NCBI GenBank assembly: GCA_016792765.1
Contig: JAEULD010000246.1
Coordinates: 1-34,379, forward strand
Length of the DNA: 34,379 nucleotides
Source of the DNA: Candidatus Odyssella sp.
GTDB taxonomy: Bacteria; Pseudomonadota; Alphaproteobacteria; Bin65
Reading direction: 5' to 3'
Below, piece by piece: positions 16,971 to 24,335 of this stretch (positions are counted from its first letter, which is position 1; each line of letters starts with the position of its first letter). The translations under genes and the position numbers were made by a program. The notes beneath the pieces were generated by a model. That model was not told the DNA's origin. It was given only the letters and a program-made list of their open reading frames with translations, and ran no database searches.

Positions 16971-17174
16971 TTAGTAGCAGTACCAGCGATAGAAGTAGCG
17001 GTACTGGTAGCCGTTGGTGACGTAGAAGTAGCGGTAGTAGCAGGCGGTGGGCGCGACGGCGCTTTCCTTGGTGACCTGCGGACCGATCTCCGCATCCGGG
17101 GTCGTGGCCGAGGCGGTGCCGGCGAGGCCGATCGAGAGGGCGATCGCGGCGGCGAGCGTGGCGAGGGTTTTCAT
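16971..17174 (-). CDS. tyrosine-rich secreted small peptide (copy B)
   Basis: The 67-residue product has a clear Sec signal peptide (residues 1-23, ending in the cleavage-type TASA), leaving a mature peptide of 44 residues. Residues 24-44 are acidic to neutral. Residues 45-67 are very unusual: ten tyrosines, two phenylalanines, one tryptophan and three arginines, enclosed by two cysteines (Cys45 and Cys66). The pentapeptide YRYFY occurs twice (47-51 and 58-62), encoded by nearly identical 15-base units. The cysteines could form a loop by disulfide. A ribosome-binding site (AGGAC) precedes the ATG at 17174, and a strong hairpin follows the stop. The signal peptide and upstream DNA are duplicated at the left window edge. 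I know of no family with this make-up; metal, haem or membrane binding are guesses. Confidence 0.75.
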   Translation of the reverse strand: MKTLATLAAAIALSIGLAGTASATTPDAEIGPQVTKESAVAPTACYYRYFYVTNGYQYRYFYRWYCY

Positions 17175-17310
17175 GGCGGCTTGTCCTGTCCGAAGGGGTT
17201 GATCCAATCGAGGCGTCCGTTCTCGTCGCCTCATCTGACGCGGATCATGCCCGAACCCGCCCCCGCCCGCAGTGAAGCCGTTCACCTGCGGTTCATGAAC
17301 CGGATCACAC
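17119..17310. repeat. duplicated peptide locus, copy B
   Basis: This stretch is the partner of 1-190, in the same orientation 17 kb away. It contains the signal-peptide codons, leader and upstream region of the tyrosine-rich peptide gene. Long matching runs include CATGGCGGCTTGTCCTGTCC and TCGTCGCCTCATCTGACGCG. Similarity ends about 12 bases before the 3' end of the neighbouring ABC transporter gene. Confidence 0.9.
17272..17301 (-). promoter_or_regulatory. paired palindromes upstream of peptide gene B
   Basis: GTGAAG-CC-GTTCAC (17272-17285) and the perfect palindrome GGTTCATGAACC (17290-17301) have centres 17 bases apart, as in copy A. One arm of the first palindrome differs by one base from copy A, while the second is more perfect here. 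The conserved spacing supports a regulatory role. Confidence 0.45.
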
Positions 17311-17321
17311 CTGCGTCGCGG

Positions 17322-19280
17322 TCAGGCGCCGCCCTCGCTCTTGCGCGCGCGGCCCGGCAGCATCGTGCGCAGGCGGCGGAACAGGCGGCTCTTCGGCCGC
17401 GCCGGATCGCGCGTGCGCAGGGCGAGCTTTTCGCCGTGCGCTTCGGCCAGCTCCAGCGTGCGCGTGTGATAGCGCTCGAGGCCCGCGCGGTGGCCGATGC
17501 TGATCAGCGTGGCGTCCTTGAGCTCGTCGTCGAAGATCGACATCACCTGGGCCTGGTTCTCGTCGTCGAGCGCCGCGGTGGCTTCGTCGAGGAAGACCCA
17601 GCGCGGCTTCTGCAGCAGCAGGCGGGCGAAGGCGAGGCGCTGCTGCTCGCCCATCGACAGGAGCCGGTCCCAGCGCTCCTCGCGGTCGAGCATCGGCGCG
17701 AACTCGGCGAGACGGACGCGTTCGAGCACCGCGCACAGCGCCTCGGTGGCGAACGCGTCCGGCGCCGACGGGTAGGCGAGCGCCGCGCGGAGCGTGCCGA
17801 GCGGCAGGTACGGCTTCTGCGGCAGGAACATCATCTGCTCGCGCGGCGGCAGCAGGATCGTGCCGCTGCCCCAGGGCCAGAGGCCGGCGACGGCGCGGAA
17901 CAGCGTGCTCTTGCCCGAGCCCGATTCGCCGACGATGAGCACCCGCGCGCCGGGGCCGATCTCGGTGTTGGCTTCCTTGATCAGCACGCGGCCGTCGGCC
18001 AGCAGCACGCTGACGTTGCGGAACGCCAGCCGGCCCTCGGGATGCGGCCCGGTCTCGATGCGCGTCTCGAGCTGCTCCTCGTCGTCGAGCGCCTTCATCG
18101 CCTCGTCGAAGATCACGACGCGATGCAGCGAGGCGCGCCAATCGGCGATCTTCGCGTAGTTGTCGACGAACCAGCGCAGCGCCTGCTGCACCTGGTTGAA
18201 CGCGCCGATCACCATCATCAGGCCGCCGAGCGTGAGCCCGCCGTAGAAATAGCCGGGCAGCGCCACGACGGTCGGCACCACGATGGCGATCCAGCCATAG
18301 CCCGAGGTGATCCAGGTGAGCCGCGCGATGGCGAAGACGACGCGGCGCATCGCGCCGAGAACGCCTTCGAACGTCTTGTCGATGTAGCCGCGCTCGTCGC
18401 GCTCGCCGCGGTAGAGCGCCACCGCCTCGGCGCTCTCGCTGACGCGCACCAGGCCGAAGCGGAATTCGGCCTCTTTCTCGTAGCGCTCGACGTGCAGCCG
18501 GATCAGCGGCCGGCCGATGCGCCAGGCGAGCCAGGATCCGGCGCCGGCGTAGAGCAGCGCCGCCCACACCATGTAGCCCGGGATCACGACCGCTTCGCCG
18601 CCGCCGACCGGAATCGCGATGCCCGACGACAGCACCCAGAGCACGCCGACGAAGGTGCCGAGCAGCAGCACGTGATGCACGAACCCGATGCCGAGATCGG
18701 CGGTGAGCTCGGCCAGGTGGCGCACGTCTTCCTGCATGCGCTGGTCGGGATTCACCCCGAGCGCCGAGGTGACGCCGAGGCGGTAGGCGCGCTGCGGGGC
18801 GAGCCACATGTCGAGCAGGCGGCGCGTCACCGTCGCGCGGATGCGCACCTTCAGCATCTCGTGCATCCAGGTCTGCGCCACGACGAGGCACAGCAGCGCG
18901 CCCGCGATCGGCAGGAAGAAGAGAAGCTGGCGCCCGACCGCGGCGAGGTCTTTCTTCTCGATGGCGTTGAAGAAATCGCCCTGCCAGGTGTTGAGCCGCA
19001 CCTGGCCGATCATGTTGAGAACGATGACCGCGAGCACGCCGAGCGCCAGGCTCAGCGCGATCCACGTCTTGGGCGAGCCGCGCAGGTCGACGAGCAGCGC
19101 ATAGGCCTCGCGGAAGCCGGAATTGAGCGGCGGCGCGCTGCCGGGCGGCTCGCGGTCGGGCGGCAGCGGGAGCCGGCGCGGCTCCGCCGGCGGCGCTACC
19201 GGCGGTCCGCCGCGCGCCGGCGCGGCGGCGGGCGCCGCCTCGGGGCGCCGCGTTTGCGAATCTTCACCCGTGTCCGCCAT
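17322..19280 (-). CDS. ABC transporter, fused membrane and ATPase domains, YddA/BacA type
   Basis: The 652-residue product has a proline/alanine-rich cytoplasmic N-terminus (about 1-55). A membrane domain of about six helices follows (about 70-380), with family segments such as LNTWQGDFFNAIEKKD and NPDQRMQEDVRHLAELT. The ATPase domain has Walker A GESGSGKST (about 449-457), a variant signature LSMGEQQRLAFARLLL and Walker B WVFLDEATAALD. This layout is that of E. coli YddA and mycobacterial Rv1819c, related to SbmA/BacA and the peroxisomal ABCD transporters. It works as a homodimer. Relatives move vitamin B12, peptides or acyl-CoA-type cargo, so the substrate is open. It lies 113 bases downstream of the oxygenase cluster on the same strand, so membership of that transcript is possible. 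Confidence 0.9.
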   Translation of the reverse strand: MADTGEDSQTRRPEAAPAAAPARGGPPVAPPAEPRRLPLPPDREPPGSAPPLNSGFREAYALLVDLRGSPKTWIALSLALGVLAVIVLNMIGQVRLNTWQGDFFNAIEKKDLAAVGRQLLFFLPIAGALLCLVVAQTWMHEMLKVRIRATVTRRLLDMWLAPQRAYRLGVTSALGVNPDQRMQEDVRHLAELTADLGIGFVHHVLLLGTFVGVLWVLSSGIAIPVGGGEAVVIPGYMVWAALLYAGAGSWLAWRIGRPLIRLHVERYEKEAEFRFGLVRVSESAEAVALYRGERDERGYIDKTFEGVLGAMRRVVFAIARLTWITSGYGWIAIVVPTVVALPGYFYGGLTLGGLMMVIGAFNQVQQALRWFVDNYAKIADWRASLHRVVIFDEAMKALDDEEQLETRIETGPHPEGRLAFRNVSVLLADGRVLIKEANTEIGPGARVLIVGESGSGKSTLFRAVAGLWPWGSGTILLPPREQMMFLPQKPYLPLGTLRAALAYPSAPDAFATEALCAVLERVRLAEFAPMLDREERWDRLLSMGEQQRLAFARLLLQKPRWVFLDEATAALDDENQAQVMSIFDDELKDATLISIGHRAGLERYHTRTLELAEAHGEKLALRTRDPARPKSRLFRRLRTMLPGRARKSEGGA

Positions 19281-19393
19281 GCCGCGCCGAGCCGTCGCCT
19301 TGCCATCGAAGCGCGTGCGGGGCCCACGGCCCGGCGGCGCGCGCGGCCGCGACTATGGAGCAAAGCGCGGGTTTCGGAAATGGCCCGCGCCGC

Positions 19394-20104
19394 TCAGTGC
19401 ACCGCCGGCAGCTTCAATCCGAACCGCCCCTCCACCAGCTCCTTGGCGCGGCGGATGTAGTCTTCGCGCATCTCCTCGTTGGTGCGCTTCTTGATGTTCC
19501 ATTTGCGATAGATCGCGTTGTTCTTGCTGTCGGCCCCGCCGAAGAACTTCACCATCTCGGGGAACAGCGCGTCGAGATAGCGCTGCAGCTTGGCCTTCGC
19601 CTTGTCGCCCTGCTTGGCGATGATGTCTTCGCACATCTCGATGCCGAACTCGGAGTGGAAGCGCTCCTCGGGCATCGTCATGCGCGCGAGGTTGCGCAGC
19701 GGGATGAACGTGCAGTGGATGAGGTCTTCCACCTGCAGGATCTCGGCGAGGTCGCCGATCGCCTTGATCATGCAGAACTGCTCCCAGCTTTCGAGCGGCA
19801 GCGCGAAGATGTTGAGCGGCTTCTTGTTCGTCTTCTCGGGCAGCATCTTCTCGGGCGGAATGCCCATCTCGCGTCCCAGCTCGAAGAAGCGCCAGTGATG
19901 GCCGTATTCCTCCATCGCGACGCGGCAGATGAGCCATTTCGCGTAGGGCGTGGGCGCCAGCGCGATCGCCGGCTCGTCGAACACGCGGCTGCCGTAGAGC
20001 TCGTTGATCGCGTGGCTGATCACGATCTTCTTGCACGCGGTCTGGAATTCCTCGGGCGCGTTGCGGAGCGCCTCGGCGGTGGCGAACTGGGGCACGTCGG
20101 TCAT
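19394..20104 (-). CDS. PaaA-like diiron oxygenase (ferritin-like)
   Basis: The 236-residue product belongs to the PaaA/PaaC ferritin-like family. PaaA is the catalytic subunit of phenylacetyl-CoA epoxidase. A complete set of diiron ligands can be proposed: Glu35 (HAINELYG), Glu66-x2-His69 (EEYGHHW), Glu121 or Glu126 (LAEILQVED) and Glu147-x2-His150 (EERFHSEFG). It is shorter than PaaA (about 310) and far shorter than BoxB (about 475). No PaaB, PaaC or PaaD is present. The ATG at 20104 has an AGGAG ribosome-binding site. It is the third gene of a unit after the reductase and SDR genes, so electrons very likely come from that reductase. The substrate is unknown; a CoA thioester is expected from family and from the nearby CoA ligase. 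Confidence 0.85.
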   Translation of the reverse strand: MTDVPQFATAEALRNAPEEFQTACKKIVISHAINELYGSRVFDEPAIALAPTPYAKWLICRVAMEEYGHHWRFFELGREMGIPPEKMLPEKTNKKPLNIFALPLESWEQFCMIKAIGDLAEILQVEDLIHCTFIPLRNLARMTMPEERFHSEFGIEMCEDIIAKQGDKAKAKLQRYLDALFPEMVKFFGGADSKNNAIYRKWNIKKRTNEEMREDYIRRAKELVEGRFGLKLPAVH

Positions 20105-20154
20105 CGTCGCTCTCCTGATTGTCCGGGTTGGGCGAAAAACGGGGCTGGGTCCGC

Positions 20155-21102
20155 TCAGACGAGGGGTTCGGTGTTGAAGTGCTCGAGGTCGGTCGCGAGG
20201 TCGGTCATCAGCGGCGCCAGTTCGCGCCCGAACGCTTCGCCGAGACGCGCGATCGACCATTCGCTCTTTTCGAGCGCGAGGCGGACGGCCGGGCGCGGCT
20301 GCGCGAACAGGAAGATCTCGCGCCCGCGCACGCCGAGCGCCTGCCCGGTGACCGTGCGGCCCGCATCGGCGCAGAGCGCCGTGACGAGATCGGCGACGTA
20401 GCGCGCCTCCACCCGCATCGCGCGCGCCTTGTAGCTGGCCTGCGCCTCGTTGGCCGGCTTGATCGAATCGGTGACGCGCGTGTGCGCGAACGGAATCACG
20501 AAGTTCGCCGTGGTGGCCGAGCGCGCCATCTCCATCGCCGCGATGCGCGCGAGCGCGAACAGCCCCGCCTTGGCCGCCGCGTAGGCGGCCTGGCCGTAAT
20601 TGCCGTAGAAGCCCGCGGTCGAGCCGATGTTGACGATGCGGCCCCACGAATATCCCGCGCCCGCGGGGCCGCGGCCCTGCTTGTGCTGCTCGCGCATCGC
20701 GGGCGTGGCGGCGTTCACGAGATAGTAGGCCGCGTTGAGGTTCGTGTGGATCACCGCGTCCCAATCGCGCGGCTCGCCCTTGAAGACGAGCGCGTCGCGG
20801 ATGATCGCGGCGTTGTTGACGACGATGTCGACGCCGCCGAAGCGGCGCAGCGCGAGATCGACCAGCGCCTTCGCGGCGCCGGGGCTGGCGACGCTCTCGG
20901 GCCAGGCGGCGGCCGCGGCGCCGAGCGCCTTCGCCGCCGCCTCGGCGACCGCGGGATCGGCGCCATCGCCGCCGATGCTCGTGCCGCTGTCGGCGACGAT
21001 CACCTTGGCGCCTTCGCGCACGAAGCCCTCGGCGATCGCCCGGCCGATGCCGCGCGCGCCGCCGGTGACGATGGCCACTCTTCCCGCGAGCAATCCGCTC
21101 AT
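20155..21102 (-). CDS. SDR-family oxidoreductase with C-terminal extension
   Basis: Short-chain dehydrogenase/reductase of 315 residues. The NAD(P)-binding motif GGARGIGRAIAEG lies at residues 14-26, NNAA at 96-99, and the active-site serine (about 161, in IGSTAG) precedes Tyr174-x3-Lys178 (YAAAK). After the usual fold of about 265 residues there is an extra tail of about 50 residues (EKSEWSIARLGEAFG onward). Such tails occur in SDRs related to the dehydrogenase part of peroxisomal-type multifunctional proteins that act on hydroxyacyl-CoA. A dehydrogenase acting on a hydroxylated or dihydrodiol-type CoA intermediate fits the neighbours, but this is inference. The ATG at 21102 overlaps the reductase stop (ATGA), so translation is coupled. 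The oxygenase gene starts 50 bases downstream. Confidence 0.9.
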   Translation of the reverse strand: MSGLLAGRVAIVTGGARGIGRAIAEGFVREGAKVIVADSGTSIGGDGADPAVAEAAAKALGAAAAAWPESVASPGAAKALVDLALRRFGGVDIVVNNAAIIRDALVFKGEPRDWDAVIHTNLNAAYYLVNAATPAMREQHKQGRGPAGAGYSWGRIVNIGSTAGFYGNYGQAAYAAAKAGLFALARIAAMEMARSATTANFVIPFAHTRVTDSIKPANEAQASYKARAMRVEARYVADLVTALCADAGRTVTGQALGVRGREIFLFAQPRPAVRLALEKSEWSIARLGEAFGRELAPLMTDLATDLEHFNTEPLV

Positions 21103-22160
21103 TCTCCGCCTTCCAGTTTCGCCTTGTCGGCTTCGGTGTAGAACGCGTCGGCGTGGCAGTTCTGGCGCGCGAGACCGCGCCGCTTCAGCACCTGCGTGCA
21201 GGTTTCGACCATCGCCGGCGGGCCGGCGAGATAGGCCTTGAAGCCGTCGAAATCCCGGAAGTCCTGCCCGATCGCTTCCGAGAGGAAGCCGGTGCGCCGC
21301 TGCGTCGGGCCGCCGGGCTCCGACAGCACCGGCACGAATGTCAGGTTCGGGTGCCGCGCCGCCAGCGCGCGAAAATGCGCCTCGAGGTAGAGATCGCGCT
21401 CGGCGCGCGCGCCGAAATAGAGATGGATCGGCTGCTGCGCGCCGCGCGCCAGCGCCTCTTCGACCGTGCTCTTGATCGGCGCGAGGCCCGAGCCGCCGGC
21501 GACGGCGAGGATCGGGCCGGTGTGGCGCGGGCGATAGAACGCGTTGCCGTAGGGCCCGACCACGCGCACGCGTTCGCCCGGCGCGAGGGTTTCGGCCACA
21601 TAGGGCGTCACCGCGCCGCCGGGCACGAGGCGGATGTGGAATTCGAGCACGTCGCCGCCGGGCCGATTCGCCATCGAGAAGTCGCGCGGCGGAAGCCGGC
21701 GGTCGCCGGCGCCTGCGGCCGCGCGATCGGGCGCGAAGATCACCGACGCGTACTGGCCGGCCGAGAAATCGAACGGCCCGCCCGCCCGGATCGCGAGGCG
21801 CACGAGACGGATGTCGTGGGTGGCGGCGCCGACCTCGATCACCTCGCAATCGAGGTGCCGGATCGGGTGCATGGCGACGTCGTCGGCCTCGAGCCACGCG
21901 ACCTCGCAATCCGACCACGGCACCGCGCGGCAGGCGAGGATGAGGCCCTGCTCGCGCTCCGCCTTCGAGAGCGCGTAATCGGAATAGGGCGACATCTCGA
22001 TCTCGCCCGCGGCCAGCGTGCTCTTGCACGCGCCGCAATTGCCCGAGCGGCAGCCGCAGGGATAGGGCACGCCCGCGCGCAGCGCCGCGGCCAGGATGGT
22101 TTCGCCCATCCCGGCCACCACCGCTTCGCTGCGCCCCTTGATCGCGATCCTGAAGCTCAC
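21099..22160 (-). CDS. ferredoxin-NAD(P)H reductase, 2Fe-2S/FAD
   Basis: This is the electron-transfer component for an oxygenase. An N-terminal plant-type ferredoxin domain holds the 2Fe-2S cluster through Cys37, Cys42, Cys45 and Cys77 (CRSGNCGAC and LILACRAV). A flavin domain follows with RDFSMAN. The NAD(P) domain has GGSGLAPIKS and ends near LAGPPAMVE. The ferredoxin-first order is that of benzoate dioxygenase reductase and phenol hydroxylase reductase. PaaE has the ferredoxin at the C-terminus, so this is not a paaE. I prefer the GTG at 22160 as start; a TTG at 22172 would add four residues. It is the promoter-proximal gene of the leftward unit and overlaps the SDR gene by 4 bases. Confidence 0.93.
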   Translation of the reverse strand: MSFRIAIKGRSEAVVAGMGETILAAALRAGVPYPCGCRSGNCGACKSTLAAGEIEMSPYSDYALSKAEREQGLILACRAVPWSDCEVAWLEADDVAMHPIRHLDCEVIEVGAATHDIRLVRLAIRAGGPFDFSAGQYASVIFAPDRAAAGAGDRRLPPRDFSMANRPGGDVLEFHIRLVPGGAVTPYVAETLAPGERVRVVGPYGNAFYRPRHTGPILAVAGGSGLAPIKSTVEEALARGAQQPIHLYFGARAERDLYLEAHFRALAARHPNLTFVPVLSEPGGPTQRRTGFLSEAIGQDFRDFDGFKAYLAGPPAMVETCTQVLKRRGLARQNCHADAFYTEADKAKLEGGE

Positions 22161-22170
22161 GCGCCGGCCC

Positions 22171-22244
22171 AATTAGTTCGTACCGCTGATTATCTGTTTT
22201 ACCAATTATTTGAGCGGCAAAGCAACATGTGCTAGGCTGCGATC
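22171..22244. promoter_or_regulatory. divergent control region between reductase and MarR genes
   Basis: This is markedly AT-rich for the window. It holds AATTAGTT (22171-22178) and AATTATTT (22204-22211) as near-repeats, GATTATCTGT (22188-22197, reverse of the motif at 15016), and a 5-base inverted pair CCGCT/AGCGG at the flanks. TTGAGC (22210-22215), 17 bases, then TAGGCT (22233-22238) may be the promoter of the MarR gene, whose ATG would then lie at or near the transcript start. The MarR protein probably binds here to control both directions. Confidence 0.55.
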
Positions 22245-22733
22245 ATGACCGAAAAGGCCGTTGCGCGCAGCCGGGGCGCCGAGGAGGCGGAGGAGCGGGC
22301 GGACGCGGAGCGGAACCGCGGCCGGCTGCTGGGCCTGCTCGGCTATTTCCTGCGCCGGGCCGACGTGTACACCTTCCAGAGCTTCAACGCGCACATGGCC
22401 GAAGACCGCATCAGCCCCGGCCAGCTCGGCGTGCTGCTGATGGCCGAGGCCAATCCCGGCATCAACCAGACGCGGCTGGGCAAGGCGCTGGGCATCGACC
22501 GCTCGACGCTCGTGGCGATGATCGACCTGCTCGAAAGCCGCGCCCTCGTCGCGCGCACGCCGTCGGCCACCGACCGGCGCTCGCACGCCCTGAAGCTCAC
22601 GCGCCAGGGCGAGGCGTTCTTGAAGGCGATGCAGCCGCGCCTCGCGCGCCACGAGGCCGAGCTCGCCCGCAATCTCTCGGCGGCCGAGCGCCGCCTTCTC
22701 ATGGATCTGCTCGCCCGCATCGCCCCCTCATGA
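22245..22733 (+). CDS. MarR-family transcriptional regulator
   Basis: The 162-residue product has the winged-helix core of MarR proteins, with the recognition region QTRLGKALGIDRSTLVAMIDLLESRALVARTP and the wing DRRSHALKLT. Both fit well to the family; the dimerising helices lie at each end. MarR regulators usually repress, and release DNA when an aromatic acid or its CoA thioester binds. It is the first gene of a rightward unit, its stop overlapping the CoA-ligase start (ATGA). It is divergent from the reductase-SDR-oxygenase unit. It is therefore the probable switch for both. The gap to the reductase gene carries AT-rich repeats suited to an operator. Confidence 0.93.
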   Translation: MTEKAVARSRGAEEAEERADAERNRGRLLGLLGYFLRRADVYTFQSFNAHMAEDRISPGQLGVLLMAEANPGINQTRLGKALGIDRSTLVAMIDLLESRALVARTPSATDRRSHALKLTRQGEAFLKAMQPRLARHEAELARNLSAAERRLLMDLLARIAPS

Positions 22734-24313
22734 CCGCACTGCCCGACGCACTTCCGCTCGCCGAGCTGCTCGCGCGCGCCGCCGGACGCTGGCCGGCGCG
22801 CAACGCCGTGATCGCCGGCGGCCACGGCATGGCCTTCGCCGCGCTCGACCGCGCCGCCTCGCGCTTCGCCGCGGCGCTGGCCGAAGCCCGGCTCGGGCAG
22901 GGCCACACCGTCGCCATCCTCTCGCCGAACCGCATCGAGTATCCGGTGTTCCACTTCGGCGCCGCGCGCGCCGGATCGATGCAGGCGCATTTCTCGATCC
23001 GCTACACGGCCGACGACCTCGTGCACGTGATCAACAAGGTGGAAGCGGAGGCGGTGTTCGTCGACGCCGGCCTGCTCGCCGCATTGCGCGCGGCGCGGCC
23101 GCGCACGCCGAGCCTGCGGACGGTCGTCGTGATCGGAGCGCCCGACGGCCCGCTCGCCTCCGGCGAGATCGGCTGGGACCGCTTCCATGCCGGCGTCGGC
23201 GACGCGGCTCCGAAGCCGCGCATCGCGCCCGAGGACCCGTTCTGCGTGACGTTCACCGGCGGGACGACCGGATTCCCGAAAGGCGTGCTGGCCACGCACG
23301 GCTCGCGCAGCGTCATCGCCCAGGTCGTGATCGATCCGTTCGAGCTGACGCCGCGCGACACCGCCGTGCTCGGCACGCCGATGTTCCATCTCGCCGGCCT
23401 CGGCTCGTGGTTCGTGCCGGCGGTCGCGGCCGGCACCACGACGGTGCTGATGCCGCGCTGGGATCCCGCCGCGTTCCTCGCCGCCGCCGAGCGCGAGCGC
23501 GCGACGATGGGGTTCCTCGTGCCGACGATGGTGAACGGCATTCTCGCCGAGCGCGGCTTCGCGCCCGCCCGCCTCGCCTCGCTGCGCCTGCTGAACTACG
23601 GCGGCGCGCCGATGCCGGTGCCGCTGCTCGAGCGCGTGATGGAAGCGCTGCCGCGGGTGGGCATGCTCGACCACTACGGCCAATCGGAGGGCGGCGCGCT
23701 CTTCTACCGCCCGCCCGGCCGCGCGCGCGACAAGGCCGCGAGCAACGGCATTCCGTTCGTCTGCACAGAGGTGGCGTTTTTCGACCCCGACGGAAGGCGC
23801 ATTCCCGACGGCGCGCGCGGGCCCGCGGCCACCGGCGAGCTGTGCGTCAGGGGCCCGCAGAATTGCGTCGGCTACTACCGCGATCCCGAGCAGACGAAAG
23901 CGCTGTTCACGCCCGACGGCTGGCTCAAGACCGGCGACATCGGCTACCGCGACGCGGAGGGCTTCCTCTATCTCGTCGACCGCGCGAAGGACATGATCAT
24001 CGCCGGCGGCGAGAACATCTATCCGGCCGAGGTGGAGAACGCGCTGTTCGCCCATCCGGCGGTCAAGGAATGCGCGGTGTTCGGCATTCCCGACGCGCAT
24101 TGGGGCGAGGTGCCGGCGGCGCATGTGGTGCTGGCGCCGGGGCACGCCGTAACGGCGGAGGCGCTGGCGGATTTCGTGGCCGAGCGCATCGCGCGCCACA
24201 AGCGCCCGCGCGTGGTGAAATTCGTCGACGCGCTGCCCAAGACCGCGATCGGCAAGATTCAGAAGAACCTGATCCGCCAGCCCTATTGGGAAGGCCGCGC
24301 CAAGGCGATTTGA
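22730..24313 (+). CDS. acyl/aryl-CoA ligase (AMP-binding)
   Basis: The 527-residue enzyme activates a carboxylic acid with ATP to an acyl-adenylate, then to a CoA thioester. Core motifs are intact: the phosphate loop TFTGGTTGFPKGV (about 174-186), HYGQSEG, GWLKTGDIGY, and the C-terminal PKTAIGKIQKNLIR with the catalytic lysine near residue 510. Family resemblance is to medium/long-chain and aromatic acid ligases; the acid-binding pocket cannot be read reliably. The ATG at 22730 overlaps the MarR stop, so both are co-transcribed. It would supply the CoA thioester used by the divergent oxygenase unit. Confidence 0.93.
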   Translation: MTALPDALPLAELLARAAGRWPARNAVIAGGHGMAFAALDRAASRFAAALAEARLGQGHTVAILSPNRIEYPVFHFGAARAGSMQAHFSIRYTADDLVHVINKVEAEAVFVDAGLLAALRAARPRTPSLRTVVVIGAPDGPLASGEIGWDRFHAGVGDAAPKPRIAPEDPFCVTFTGGTTGFPKGVLATHGSRSVIAQVVIDPFELTPRDTAVLGTPMFHLAGLGSWFVPAVAAGTTTVLMPRWDPAAFLAAAERERATMGFLVPTMVNGILAERGFAPARLASLRLLNYGGAPMPVPLLERVMEALPRVGMLDHYGQSEGGALFYRPPGRARDKAASNGIPFVCTEVAFFDPDGRRIPDGARGPAATGELCVRGPQNCVGYYRDPEQTKALFTPDGWLKTGDIGYRDAEGFLYLVDRAKDMIIAGGENIYPAEVENALFAHPAVKECAVFGIPDAHWGEVPAAHVVLAPGHAVTAEALADFVAERIARHKRPRVVKFVDALPKTAIGKIQKNLIRQPYWEGRAKAI

Positions 24314-24318
24314 ACGGG

Positions 24319-24334
24319 CGCGGCGGAGGCCGCG
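24319..24334. terminator. hairpin between convergent ligase and sulfotransferase genes
   Basis: CGCGGC (24319-24324) and GCCGCG (24329-24334) form a stem with a GGAG loop, flanked by both stop codons. There is no T tract, so its action as a terminator is uncertain. Confidence 0.3.
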
Positions 24335-24335
24335 T

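Noticed and set aside
19394..20104. Assigning the diiron protein as paaA or boxB
   Set aside because: Length, lack of partner subunits and the reductase domain order do not match either system.
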